Below, piece by piece: positions 1 through 6,750 of a stretch of 11,658 nt of DNA. Both the position numbers and the translations under genes were made by a program. The DNA is from Candidatus Heimdallarchaeota archaeon (GTDB taxonomy: Archaea > Asgardarchaeota > Heimdallarchaeia > Hodarchaeales > LC-3). The notes under the pieces are model-generated. The model searched no databases, was not told the DNA's origin, and was given only the letters and a program-made list of their open reading frames with translations. The DNA is taken from the NCBI GenBank assembly GCA_027364495.1, contig DAHXPE010000346.1:1-11658 (forward strand). The letters run 5' to 3'. The number at the start of each line of letters is the position of its first letter. Within the stretch, counting starts at the first letter, position 1.

Positions 1-2
1 TT

Positions 3-482
3 AAAAATGGAATATTTTTTTATCTAAAATCATTCCCTCAAATTTGGATAAGCAAATTAGCCAAAGTCTTTGATTTAGACCAAAGGGTTATACTTACGAT
101 AATTGATGAATTAGTAAAAGAGGAAAAAGTTAAACTTCATAACTCAAATAAATTTTCTTTTAGTTCGGTTAACTATAATTTTCTTAATAATGAAATCCAG
201 TTTTCAGCTGAATACAATTATAAAGATGAGTTATATACCCTTAATTCAGAAGAATACGGAATAACCTTTAAAATTACATACCTCAATAATATTTACAATG
301 AGTTTCTTTCTTATATTGAATTCTTGGTTATGAATGTTTTGCTTGAGCAAGACAATACAAAATTGAGTACGAAATTAAAATTAATAAAATCTAAATTAGA
401 ACCTATTATAAATATTGATCGTTTTTACAAGTATTTCGATTCGATTGAGGGTAACAATGACCAAGATTTCACTGAAAGCTAA
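3..482 (+). CDS. Winged-helix-like protein, C-terminal part (5' end outside window)
   Basis: An open frame enters from the left edge and ends at a TAA at 480-482, giving about 159 residues. The first visible part (IWISKLAKVFDLDQRVILTI followed by IDELVKEEKVKLH) reads like a winged-helix recognition unit: a short helix, a turn, a second helix and a basic wing. The remainder is rich in Asn, Tyr and Leu, with no membrane segment and no motif I recognise; the last 40 residues look helical. The stop lies 26 bases inside the next gene, so the two are probably co-transcribed and translationally coupled. A DNA-binding regulator, possibly a partner of the HicA-like protein, is an inference from this coupling. 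The N-terminal domain that would settle the family is not in the window. Confidence 0.6.
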   Translation, partial: KNGIFFYLKSFPQIWISKLAKVFDLDQRVILTIIDELVKEEKVKLHNSNKFSFSSVNYNFLNNEIQFSAEYNYKDELYTLNSEEYGITFKITYLNNIYNEFLSYIEFLVMNVLLEQDNTKLSTKLKLIKSKLEPIINIDRFYKYFDSIEGNNDQDFTES

Positions 483-777
483 GGATATAGAAGCAGCTCT
501 TAAAAAAAAAGGATTTGAAAAAGCAAAGAACCGCAGTACAGATCATAAATATTATGTATTAGTGATAAATAATATTAAACAGAATGTATATACAAAAATT
601 AGCCACGGAATGAAAGACGTACCTAGTTGGTTAATTAATGAGATGACATCACAATTAAAAATGCCAGATATCAACTATTTAAAAGATTATGTTAATTGCG
701 ATATTGAGCGAGATGAATATATTCAAATGCTTTTAGATGATGGACACATAAACACAGAAGATATTGGCACACAATAG
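457..777 (+). CDS. HicA/YcfA-like toxin-family protein
   Basis: This 106-residue protein has the pattern of the HicA/YcfA family, small double-stranded-RNA-binding-like proteins that act as mRNA interferases in toxin-antitoxin pairs. It shows an N-terminal helix ending in KKKGF (residues 16-20), a catalytic-type His30 in STDHKYY, a beta strand ending in TKISHG (46-51), and a helix with MTSQLKMP (63-70). It is longer than typical HicA (about 60-80 residues) because of a tail DYVNCDIERDEYIQMLLDDG seen in archaeal and firmicute relatives. A TTG further upstream is open in frame, but the ATG at 457 is preceded by GAGGGT and starts at the family's conserved region, so I chose it. It overlaps the preceding gene by 26 bases. 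No HicB-like antitoxin follows; if there is a partner it is the upstream gene. Confidence 0.7.
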   Translation: MTKISLKAKDIEAALKKKGFEKAKNRSTDHKYYVLVINNIKQNVYTKISHGMKDVPSWLINEMTSQLKMPDINYLKDYVNCDIERDEYIQMLLDDGHINTEDIGTQ

Positions 778-953
778 CAACACCTAAAATTCTATGAAAA
801 AGTAATTTAATGTTATTTTTTAACACTATCTATCATGAATATGGATTTGCTGTTATATTTCGCTAAGTGCATACCAAATTTACTTTCTAAAGATGAAATT
901 TGTAGAAAAATGAAAATAGATATTAAATAAAGTTCAAAAAAATATTCTTGTAT

Positions 954-1397
954 CTAACTTATTGTTATATTTAATTTCATTGTTTTAAAGACGATATTGG
1001 AAGTCATTGATAAAGCATAATCAAATTTATTGTCTTTCGATACTCCAACAATTAAGCCTTTCACTTTTTGGTTATTTTTGGATAAATTTTGTTTTACCCA
1101 TCCCATATACCGTAATATTTGTCCTATTGTTTTATCTGATGTTGATCTTTTTAATTCAATAACTACAAAAGTATTTTCTTCTTCATCAATTGTCAAAAAA
1201 TCCATTATGCCTATTTCTTGTGTGTCGTACTGTCCTTTTTTTGTGTTTTGTTTTTCATCAAAATATTTTAAATTTGGAAATAAATTACTAAAATTCATAT
1301 GGATTAAAGATTGATAGTGCTGGACTTCTAGTGCTTTAAAATCTTCTTCATTTTGAAATTCTTCTTCGTCATCTGATTCAACATCACTAGTCTCCAT
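954..1397 (-). CDS. PDDEXK nuclease of the NucS/DUF91 type, 5' end removed by insertion element
   Basis: The C-terminal two thirds carry a PDDEXK nuclease core: GIMDF with Asp66, then FVVIELK with Glu81 and Lys83, then GQILRYMGW with Gln93 and Tyr97. This is the D-ExK-Q arrangement seen in NucS/EndoMS-like and DUF91 proteins, which cut DNA using metal ions. The first 20 residues are very acidic. The ATG at 1395-1397 gives 147 residues, but the frame stays open upstream for another 34 codons with plausible protein (RRNYFPNKTNDEF, then FLYTEIYPLD) and ends in the terminal repeat of the insertion element at 1476. The native protein therefore probably began further upstream, and this ATG may not be its real start. 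Nuclease class is well supported; substrate is not. Confidence 0.65.
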   Translation of the reverse strand: METSDVESDDEEEFQNEEDFKALEVQHYQSLIHMNFSNLFPNLKYFDEKQNTKKGQYDTQEIGIMDFLTIDEEENTFVVIELKRSTSDKTIGQILRYMGWVKQNLSKNNQKVKGLIVGVSKDNKFDYALSMTSNIVFKTMKLNITIS

Positions 1398-1475
1398 ATC
1401 TAATGGATAGATTTCAGTATAAAGGAAATGGCTAAATTCATCATTTGTTTTGTTTGGAAAATAATTACGCCTTAA

Positions 1476-1505
1476 TTGAGATATTTTAAACTTCAGGCAT
1501 TACTT
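1476..1505 (+). repeat. Left terminal inverted repeat
   Basis: This 30-bp sequence begins TTGAGATATTTTAA and ends GGCATTACTT. It is the reverse complement of 3967-3996 with one mismatch. It marks the left end of the insertion sequence and lies within the open frame extending upstream of the PDDEXK nuclease. Confidence 0.85.
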
Positions 1506-1613
1506 AAAAAGTTCTCTAATTTTCATCAAAAAGTATATTCTATTACGACAAAATCCATACTCTTCTAAAAAACTACCGAAAAGTATTTAGTCTAGAAAAA
1601 TACTACTTGGGAT

Positions 1614-1638
1614 TAGTTGGTAATAGTACATCCAACTA
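1614..1638 (+). promoter_or_regulatory. Hairpin ahead of the transposase frame
   Basis: TAGTTGG at 1614-1620 and CCAACTA at 1632-1638 form a 7-bp stem with an 11-base loop. It stands 12 bases before an ATG at 1651 that may be the true start of the transposase. Many insertion elements place such a hairpin here to block translation of transcripts that enter from outside; that role is an inference. Confidence 0.4.
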
Positions 1639-1774
1639 CTGTGAGACATAATGAGTTTACAATCAGCTTCCATTGAACAAAAATATGCAAAAGAGACAGA
1701 AATTGTTCGTTTAAAAAGGGGAGCAGGTTAACCAAAGCAGCTTTTCTAATGATGAGTTTTTTCTTGACATTGAA

Positions 1775-3817
1775 TTGATTAAAAGGAATCAAGAACAACG
1801 TATTATACTTACAACGAGAACAACAATACAAATGCAATGTAAAGGGAAAAAAACAATACAACTAGCAAATGGACAGGATTCCCAACAACTATGTTTGCAT
1901 ACCCACTTTCAAACAAGAGGAATTGATAAACATCATAAAGCACTTCCTCAGGTTTTAGAATGTAAAAGTTGTGGAAAACGTTGTTATCCACACACAAGTT
2001 ATGAGTTTCAGGATAAAGCAACTGAAATTGTACGTAATTTGCTTTCTGCAACATTTGAAGATCATCAACCATTACTGGGACAAGAGTCAGTAGTTCATTT
2101 TAGTATGAGTAGATTGAGTCAGATTGGTCAAGATTTTAAAAACTATATCACAAGTCTCTGCACATCACATTCAAACAAAGCTCTTGATACTTTTCTACAA
2201 ACTATACCTAGACCTGATTTTGCTTTTTATCAAGAATTGGGAAGGTTTGTGACAACAGAAGGTCAAACCAGATTCTTTGACCAATCTCCAACCGAATACA
2301 TCCTACCATTTGCAAGTGATAAACAGGGACTCATTGTAGTTGACAGTCCTTTTTCAGCAATTCTTAAAGGATCTACAAGCTCAAAAATGATAGATTATTC
2401 AAAAATGATTATTATGGACGAGACATTTCTGAAGATTGGAGGAATTGACTATATTCTCATCATTGCCGTTTCAAAAGAAGGAAAATTACTTTCCTGGACT
2501 TTAGGTCGTACCAGAAAGGCACTCGATCTTGACAAGGTTTTCCAAGACGCACTGACCCGGTATCCATTTCCAGGTGTTATTGTCACGGATCATTTTAGTG
2601 GGTATCATGCTATGATCAAACTCTATCCCTTCTCAATTATTCATGTTTCTCATATTCACAGTCCACCTTATAATCGAGCAATTATTTATCAACGTTTCTT
2701 TCTTAAAGGGCAAAGTAAAGTTTTAGAACTTCAATTAGCCGTAAACACAGATATTTTTGCATCAAGTAAACAACAACTTATACAGTATAGTATTCAAGAA
2801 ACACCTCTCATAACACCTAATTTTATACCTCCATCAACAGTTTCATCGGCAATAACATCAATAACATCAATAACTACACTACCAAACACACCAACAACTA
2901 CACTACCAAACACATCAACAACTACACCACCAAACACACCAACAACTACACTACCAAACACACCAACAACTACACCACCAAACACACCAACAACTACACC
3001 ACCAAACACACCAATAGCTACACAACCAAATACACCAACAACTACACCACCAAACACACCAACAACTACACCACCAAACACACCAACAACTACACCACCA
3101 AACACACCAACAACTACACCACCAAACACACCAACAACTACACCACCAAACACGCCAACAACTACACCACCAAACACACCAACAACTACACCACCAAACA
3201 CACCAACAACTACACCACCAAACACGCCAACAACTACACTACAAGTCACATCAACAGTCACATCTCTACCAATCACTTCATCAACATCGACAAATTCACC
3301 AACACTGAAAGCACGAGGTCGACCGAAAGGTGTTAAAAATCGCTCCAAAGATGTCATTGAGCAAGAAAAAAAAGAAAAAGAAGCAAAACCTAAGAAGAAA
3401 AGAGGAAGAAAAAACCCTTTTCGCTCTCACAACTTTGTTTCACTTTCAGTAGATCTTGAACATGCATCTCTCTCTGTAGAAGATGTTTCGGATCAATTTT
3501 TGAGCGACAGAATGTTTTTTCTCCTGTCTACATTATTGTTTCTTTTTGCAGGGAATTATTTGACCTCAAATTATGTCGAAAACATCTTTTCCCAATTAAA
3601 ACTCAACTTACGTCGTGGACTCAAGGCTGATCCGCTGAAATTCCTCCAGACTATGTTTTTGTTCACAATTGAAAATCATGATCGGATAAATGAAACTGCT
3701 GTGCTTCAAGAGTTAATTGATTCCTATGTAACAGAATTTTCTCCTCCAATCGGTTTTGGTTACCGGCAGCACTTGAAAGGCCCTGTTCTACCTTATATGT
3801 TTTCATCTGCTTTCTAA
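1775..3817 (+). CDS. DDE transposase with Pro/Thr minisatellite and AT-hook-like motifs
   Basis: Counting from the TTG at 1775, residues 22-70 hold scattered Cys pairs (CKSCGKRC at 63-70) typical of an N-terminal zinc ribbon. The catalytic residues are probably Asp215 (IIMDETFLKIGG), Asp272 (VIVTDHFSGY) and Glu602 (SNYVENIFSQLK). The Asp-Glu distance is about 330 residues, far more than usual, because a long insert lies between them: 15 copies of an eight-residue PNTPTTTP-like unit (about residues 369-488), then RGRPKG at 514-519 and KKKRGRK near 540-546, both AT-hook-like. No ATG opens this frame. An ATG at 1651 (MSLQSASIEQKYAKETEIV) in another frame would join it after a one-base shift at the A5G4 run 1713-1721, so the true N-terminus is probably there. 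It is either a frameshifted copy or one that uses slippage. The core resembles IS6/IS240-like enzymes. Confidence 0.75.
   Translation: MIKRNQEQRIILTTRTTIQMQCKGKKTIQLANGQDSQQLCLHTHFQTRGIDKHHKALPQVLECKSCGKRCYPHTSYEFQDKATEIVRNLLSATFEDHQPLLGQESVVHFSMSRLSQIGQDFKNYITSLCTSHSNKALDTFLQTIPRPDFAFYQELGRFVTTEGQTRFFDQSPTEYILPFASDKQGLIVVDSPFSAILKGSTSSKMIDYSKMIIMDETFLKIGGIDYILIIAVSKEGKLLSWTLGRTRKALDLDKVFQDALTRYPFPGVIVTDHFSGYHAMIKLYPFSIIHVSHIHSPPYNRAIIYQRFFLKGQSKVLELQLAVNTDIFASSKQQLIQYSIQETPLITPNFIPPSTVSSAITSITSITTLPNTPTTTLPNTSTTTPPNTPTTTLPNTPTTTPPNTPTTTPPNTPIATQPNTPTTTPPNTPTTTPPNTPTTTPPNTPTTTPPNTPTTTPPNTPTTTPPNTPTTTPPNTPTTTPPNTPTTTLQVTSTVTSLPITSSTSTNSPTLKARGRPKGVKNRSKDVIEQEKKEKEAKPKKKRGRKNPFRSHNFVSLSVDLEHASLSVEDVSDQFLSDRMFFLLSTLLFLFAGNYLTSNYVENIFSQLKLNLRRGLKADPLKFLQTMFLFTIENHDRINETAVLQELIDSYVTEFSPPIGFGYRQHLKGPVLPYMFSSAF
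2879..3238 (+). repeat. 24-bp tandem repeat, 15 copies, within the transposase
   Basis: Fifteen contiguous 24-bp units encode an eight-residue Pro/Thr/Asn unit (LPNTPTTT or PPNTPTTT). The right-hand units are nearly identical and the left-hand ones have diverged (PNTSTT, PNTPIA, QPNTP), as expected for recent expansion at one side. The top strand is almost devoid of G. Copy number is likely variable between strains. Confidence 0.95.
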
Positions 3818-3886
3818 TACGGCATTTCCAGTGTACATTGATCATCACTAACGTACTTTTAGTACTTTAGATACACCGCTCTAGTT

Positions 3887-3908
3887 GACACTCCGTTTGT
3901 AAAGTGTC
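3887..3908 (+). terminator. Hairpin downstream of the transposase
   Basis: GACACT at 3887-3892 pairs with AGTGTC at 3903-3908 across a 10-base loop, 70 bases after the transposase stop and inside the right end of the element. No strong T-run follows, so it may be a transcript end or an RNA-stability structure. Confidence 0.3.
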
Positions 3909-3966
3909 CGTATAAATACTAGTAGTAACATGAATCATCCCTTTTGTTCACGACACACTAGTTTAT

Positions 3967-3996
3967 AAGTAATGCCTGAAGATTAAAATATCTCAA
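3967..3996 (-). repeat. Right terminal inverted repeat
   Basis: This 30-bp sequence starts AAGTAATGCC and ends AAAATATCTCAA. It mirrors the left repeat at 1476-1505 with one mismatch. Just outside it, on the minus strand, an ATG at 4010-4012 begins ATGAAAATCAG, a candidate for the detached start of the PDDEXK nuclease. Confidence 0.85.
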
Positions 3997-4181
3997 AAAA
4001 GCTGATTTTCATGATTTTTACTTATTATTTAATATCCTTATTCCTGTAACTTTCAACTAACTCCTAATAAAATAAAAAAAAAATGATTGTAACATATAAG
4101 GAAAGTACAAAAATTTAAAATTTATTTCTAAAACAATAAAATAGACTAAAAGATTATATGTTTTAATAAGGATTTATTATA
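3997..4181 (+). promoter_or_regulatory. Leader and promoter region of the methyltransferase
   Basis: This AT-rich stretch holds an A-run near 4074-4083, a single GTAACAT box at 4089-4095 like those ahead of the winged-helix regulator, and TATA-like stretches (ATTTAAAATTTATTT near 4113, TTATATG near 4155). A weak TAAGGA lies 13 bases before the methyltransferase ATG. The box match could be chance in such AT-rich DNA. Confidence 0.35.
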
Positions 4182-5315
4182 ATGACCACACAACATAAAA
4201 TGATATTTAAATCAGCTTCTAATATGTCTGATATAAAGGATGAATCAATAGAATTAGTTGTAACTTCGCCTCCTTATCCTATGATTGAAATGTGGGATGA
4301 AATATTTGGTCTTCAAAATACAGAGATACAATCAGCTCTTGAGTCAAATAATGGATCATTAGCATTTGAATTAATGAATCAGGAATTAGATAAAGTTTGG
4401 AGTGAATTATATCGAATCGTTGTTCCCGGTGGAATTGTTTGCATTAATATTGGTGATGCAACACGAACGGTAGATAAAAACTTTCAATTGTTTAATAGTC
4501 ATAGTAGAATAACTTATTTTATGAATAAAATAGGATTTCAATCTCTTCCAGAAATTCTGTGGCGAAAACAAACCAATGCTCCAAATAAGTTTATGGGAAG
4601 TGGAATGTTACCTCCAGGTGCCTATGTAACATTAGAACACGAATTTATTCTTGTTTTTCGAAAAGGAACAAAAAGGGAATTTTCTATACAACATAGCTCA
4701 TTAAGGCGTGAAAGTGCTTTTTTTTGGGAAGAAAGGAATATATGGTTTTCTGATGTTTGGGATTTTAAAGGAACGACACAAAAATTAAAGACAGAAAATT
4801 CTCGTGAGAGAAGTGCAGCTTTTCCTTTTGATTTAGCTTACCGTTTAGTCAATATGTACTCTGTTAAAAATGATACCGTATTAGACCCTTTCATGGGAAC
4901 AGGTACAACTGCTTTGGCCGCAATATGCTCTCAACGTAACAGTATTGGATATGAAATTGATTCAAACTTAAAGGAAGAAATTTTTGATAAATTGTTGCAT
5001 TCAAAAGATTATCTCAACAAAGTAATTGAAACTAGGATTAATAACCATATCGAATTTATTCAAGAAAGAATAGTGGAAAAAGGACCAACAAAATATGTGA
5101 ATAATATTTATGGATTCCCCATAGTTACAAATCAAGAAGTGGAACTTTTCATCAAAAATATCCAATCAATCTCTAAAAATGAAAATGATATAGTTATAAG
5201 TTCATATATTGATACTCCTCAATTAAAAATAGAATTGGCTAGAAATGATTTAATTAAATTAGATTTAATTAATAAAGAAAAGAAAAATAAAGGTTTATTA
5301 GTGTATTTAAGTTAA
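4182..5315 (+). CDS. Beta-class DNA methyltransferase of a type II restriction system, probably N4-cytosine, CTAG-specific
   Basis: The protein transfers a methyl group from S-adenosylmethionine to DNA and protects the host from the neighbouring endonuclease. The catalytic motif IV is TSPPYP at residues 28-33, followed by MIEMWDE; the cofactor-binding motif I is DPFMGTGTTALAA at 235-247, with the acidic GYEID at 256-260. Motif IV before motif I is the beta-class order, and SPPY is typical of N4-cytosine and some N6-adenine enzymes. Residues 48-80 and about 275-377 lie outside the core and probably hold target recognition. The gene ends tail-to-tail with an MjaI-family endonuclease, their stop codons overlapping at 5312-5315. 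MjaI and its methylase act at CTAG, so N4-cytosine methylation of CTAG is inferred from the partner. Confidence 0.88.
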   Translation: MTTQHKMIFKSASNMSDIKDESIELVVTSPPYPMIEMWDEIFGLQNTEIQSALESNNGSLAFELMNQELDKVWSELYRIVVPGGIVCINIGDATRTVDKNFQLFNSHSRITYFMNKIGFQSLPEILWRKQTNAPNKFMGSGMLPPGAYVTLEHEFILVFRKGTKREFSIQHSSLRRESAFFWEERNIWFSDVWDFKGTTQKLKTENSRERSAAFPFDLAYRLVNMYSVKNDTVLDPFMGTGTTALAAICSQRNSIGYEIDSNLKEEIFDKLLHSKDYLNKVIETRINNHIEFIQERIVEKGPTKYVNNIYGFPIVTNQEVELFIKNIQSISKNENDIVISSYIDTPQLKIELARNDLIKLDLINKEKKNKGLLVYLS

Positions 5316-5893
5316 AAATCATACTCAACGACTAAACCAGTTTTGGTTTTTTCATAATAAATCATTTTTACATTAATTGTTTCACGTAGCATATTTTTAG
5401 TTTTATACGATGTAGGTTTTACAGATACAGGAATATTTCCTATATATCCATCAATGCCTTTTGCTTCTTCTTCTGAATTAGCTAATCTGTAATTCAAACT
5501 CTTTTCTTTTGAGATTATTTTCAAGAGATATCCTTGAAATTTCATTCCGACAAATGTTTTATTGATCACAAGATCCTCTACCCATGATCTTACTAAATCC
5601 TTTGTAATATAATTCATAGCTTCTTGTAAATTGATAATCATATCAAATATTTTTTCTGTAGCATTATCAAGAGCTTTTGGATTTTTAGATAAATACCAAG
5701 TTTTCCAACCTTTTAATGTTTTTTCAGGACATTCTTGAACCAAATCAGACATCTGTCCAACAACTCTTGGTCGAGTTCCTTGTGCATTTTGATTAGCAAG
5801 ATTTATAAGTTGAGTTGTATATTTTGGGAAAGTAAATTCATTTTCAGTAGAAGCTTTTAATATTTCTTCGTTTTTAATTGCTTTTCTTACCAT
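5312..5893 (-). CDS. MjaI-family type II restriction endonuclease (probable CTAG specificity)
   Basis: The 193-residue protein carries the hallmark N-terminal block of the MjaI restriction-enzyme family, LINLANQNAQGTRPRVVGQM at residues 29-48, followed by ECPEKTLKGWKTWYL. Near the C-terminus GIDGYIGNIPVSVKP (146-160) supplies a PDDEXK-like pair, Asp148 and Lys159, the probable metal-binding and cleavage residues. MjaI from Methanocaldococcus jannaschii cuts CTAG; the same target is inferred here. The ATG at 5891-5893 is preceded by a strong AAGGAAGG ribosome-binding site, the best in the window. It converges with the methyltransferase and diverges from a small winged-helix gene across a promoter with three GTAACAT boxes, so its expression is probably controlled separately from the methylase. 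Confidence 0.9.
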   Translation of the reverse strand: MVRKAIKNEEILKASTENEFTFPKYTTQLINLANQNAQGTRPRVVGQMSDLVQECPEKTLKGWKTWYLSKNPKALDNATEKIFDMIINLQEAMNYITKDLVRSWVEDLVINKTFVGMKFQGYLLKIISKEKSLNYRLANSEEEAKGIDGYIGNIPVSVKPTSYKTKNMLRETINVKMIYYEKTKTGLVVEYDF

Positions 5894-5947
5894 AGTATCC
5901 TTCCTTTAGGCAAGAAAAAACACAATTGTATCAAAAATTAATAGTAA

Positions 5948-6006
5948 GTTACAAATTTTGTAACATGTTGTTTTTTTTGGTAACATGATTTAATTTTTGG
6001 TAACAT
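5948..6006. promoter_or_regulatory. Operator array: three GTAACAT boxes at 20-bp spacing plus a palindrome
   Basis: GTAACAT occurs at 5960-5966, 5980-5986 and 6000-6006, exactly 20 bp apart, so all face the same side of the helix. The first box is the right arm of a 17-bp palindrome, GTTACAAATTTTGTAAC (5948-5964), perfect except for its centre base. The second and third share a longer TTTTTGGTAACAT. A TATA-like TTTAAT at 5989-5994 lies between boxes two and three. The array sits in the divergent promoter of the endonuclease and the winged-helix gene, as expected of an operator for that regulator. Confidence 0.65.
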
Positions 6007-6021
6007 TTTTTGTTGAGTTGT

Positions 6022-6339
6022 ATGTCTGATTTTCAAAAAACTACAATATTCTCAATATTATCGTCTGAAAGAAGCAGAAAACTCTTTGAAATAATAATTG
6101 AGTCTGGTCTTTTAACTTCGATAGAAATTCATAATAAGTATATTGGCTTATATGGCCAGACAAATAGAGAAACAACTTATCGGGAATTAGAAAAACTACA
6201 AAATGGAGGGATATTAAATAAAAAATATGATCAAATTAAAAAAAAACTAATGTATGAAAATAATATGAGATCATTGAATTTGACTATTAGAGAAGGCAAA
6301 TTAGATTTTGATTTAGATTTCTTTGAAGAATCTATATAA
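6022..6339 (+). CDS. Small winged-helix regulator, candidate control protein of the CTAG restriction system
   Basis: The 105-residue protein has a winged-helix layout: helix KLFEIIIESGL (20-30), helix TSIEIHNKY (32-40), a recognition-type helix TNRETTYRELEKLQNGGIL (47-65), and a beta wing through LMYENNMRSLNLTI. This is the ArsR/PadR-like architecture. An in-frame TTG at 6010 would add four residues; I prefer the ATG at 6022, since the upstream bases carry operator box three. It diverges from the endonuclease across the GTAACAT array and so is the natural candidate to bind it, repressing itself and timing endonuclease expression, as controller proteins do in other restriction systems. That regulatory role is inferred from position; classical C proteins are HTH_XRE, a different fold. 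Confidence 0.65.
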   Translation: MSDFQKTTIFSILSSERSRKLFEIIIESGLLTSIEIHNKYIGLYGQTNRETTYRELEKLQNGGILNKKYDQIKKKLMYENNMRSLNLTIREGKLDFDLDFFEESI

Positions 6340-6409
6340 ATATAGAAAATGAAAAATTCCTTGGTCTGTAAAAATCAAAATTAAGTGATTTTAATTATTT
6401 TTAAGAGAG

Positions 6410-6430
6410 TAAATTTCCAGTGGAAATTTA
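6410..6430. terminator. Perfect 9-bp hairpin between converging genes
   Basis: TAAATTTCC (6410-6418) pairs with GGAAATTTA (6422-6430) over a three-base loop. A second, weaker stem ATCCTT/AAGGAT follows at 6455-6460 and 6473-6478. They lie between the stop of the winged-helix gene and the stop of the minus-strand zinc-finger gene, so they may end transcription from both sides. T-rich tracts lie close by. Confidence 0.4.
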
Positions 6431-6498
6431 ATTAATATTGCATTTACATTCACTATCCTTCATTTTTGAGCAAAGGATGATTTATGAATTCAATTTAA

Positions 6499-6750
6499 CT
6501 ATATTTGATGCATTTTCAAATGTCTCTTTAAATGCGATATAATTTTATATCTTTTATCGCAAAATTCACATACTAAATATTTAACATTAATTTCATGTTT
6601 CCACATCTTATGTTGGTTCATAATTCCGGTTGATTTAAATTTCTTCTTACAAAATTCACAAATTTTCCAATTTATATTGATATCATGAACAAATTGTTTA
6701 TGTTGAGTTATATCAGTCCTTGATTTAAATTTTTTTTTCACATATATCAC
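6499..6750 (-). CDS. C2H2 zinc-finger array, C-terminal part after a frameshift
   Basis: This frame continues the zinc-finger protein encoded at 6725-7363. It supplies the second half of finger six (FKSRTDITQHKQFVH) and two further fingers: CEFCKKKFKSTGIMNQHKMWKH and CEFCDKRYKIISHLKRHLKMH. Finger spacing and linkers (HDININWKIC, HEINVKYLVC) match those upstream. The apparent start is a GTG within finger six and is not credible as an initiator. Removing one base from the run of nine T at 6730-6738 joins the two frames and gives an exact Cys-x2-Cys-x12-His-x4-His finger. The protein ends MHQI at a TAA. Function as in the upstream part. Confidence 0.7.
   Translation of the reverse strand: MIYVKKKFKSRTDITQHKQFVHDININWKICEFCKKKFKSTGIMNQHKMWKHEINVKYLVCEFCDKRYKIISHLKRHLKMHQI

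Larger units (their letters stand above)
1476..3996 (+). mobile_element. Insertion sequence, about 2.5 kb, one DDE transposase
   Basis: The element is bounded by 30-bp inverted repeats, 1476-1505 and 3967-3996, that match at 29 of 30 positions. Allowing two more mismatches, the match extends five bases further out on each side. Inside lie a 170-base leader with a hairpin, one DDE transposase, and a 150-base trailer. I could not find a clear target-site duplication next to the repeats, so either the duplication has decayed or the true ends are a few bases away. The left end sits inside the coding frame of the minus-strand PDDEXK nuclease, so the element appears to have disrupted that gene. The catalytic core looks closest to IS6/IS240-like transposases, but family assignment is uncertain. 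Confidence 0.8.

Noticed and set aside
835..930. 31-codon plus-strand ORF MNMDLLLYFAKCIPN
   Set aside because: Too short, no family resemblance and no clear ribosome-binding site; possible by chance in this AT-rich gap.
1030..1314. Plus-strand ORF opposite the PDDEXK gene
   Set aside because: The minus strand carries clear nuclease motifs; the plus-strand translation is Phe/Ser-rich shadow.
1613..2072. Minus-strand ORFs opposite the transposase start
   Set aside because: They overlap the zinc-ribbon part of the transposase and have no recognisable motif.
2860..3245. CRISPR array
   Set aside because: The regular repeats are contiguous 24-bp coding units without unique spacers and remain in frame within a protein.
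2794..3357. Long minus-strand ORF rich in Val/Gly repeats (VVVGVFGG)
   Set aside because: It is the antisense reading of the 24-bp tandem repeat in the transposase; the repeat has no stop on either strand, and the plus-strand frame holds the catalytic motifs.
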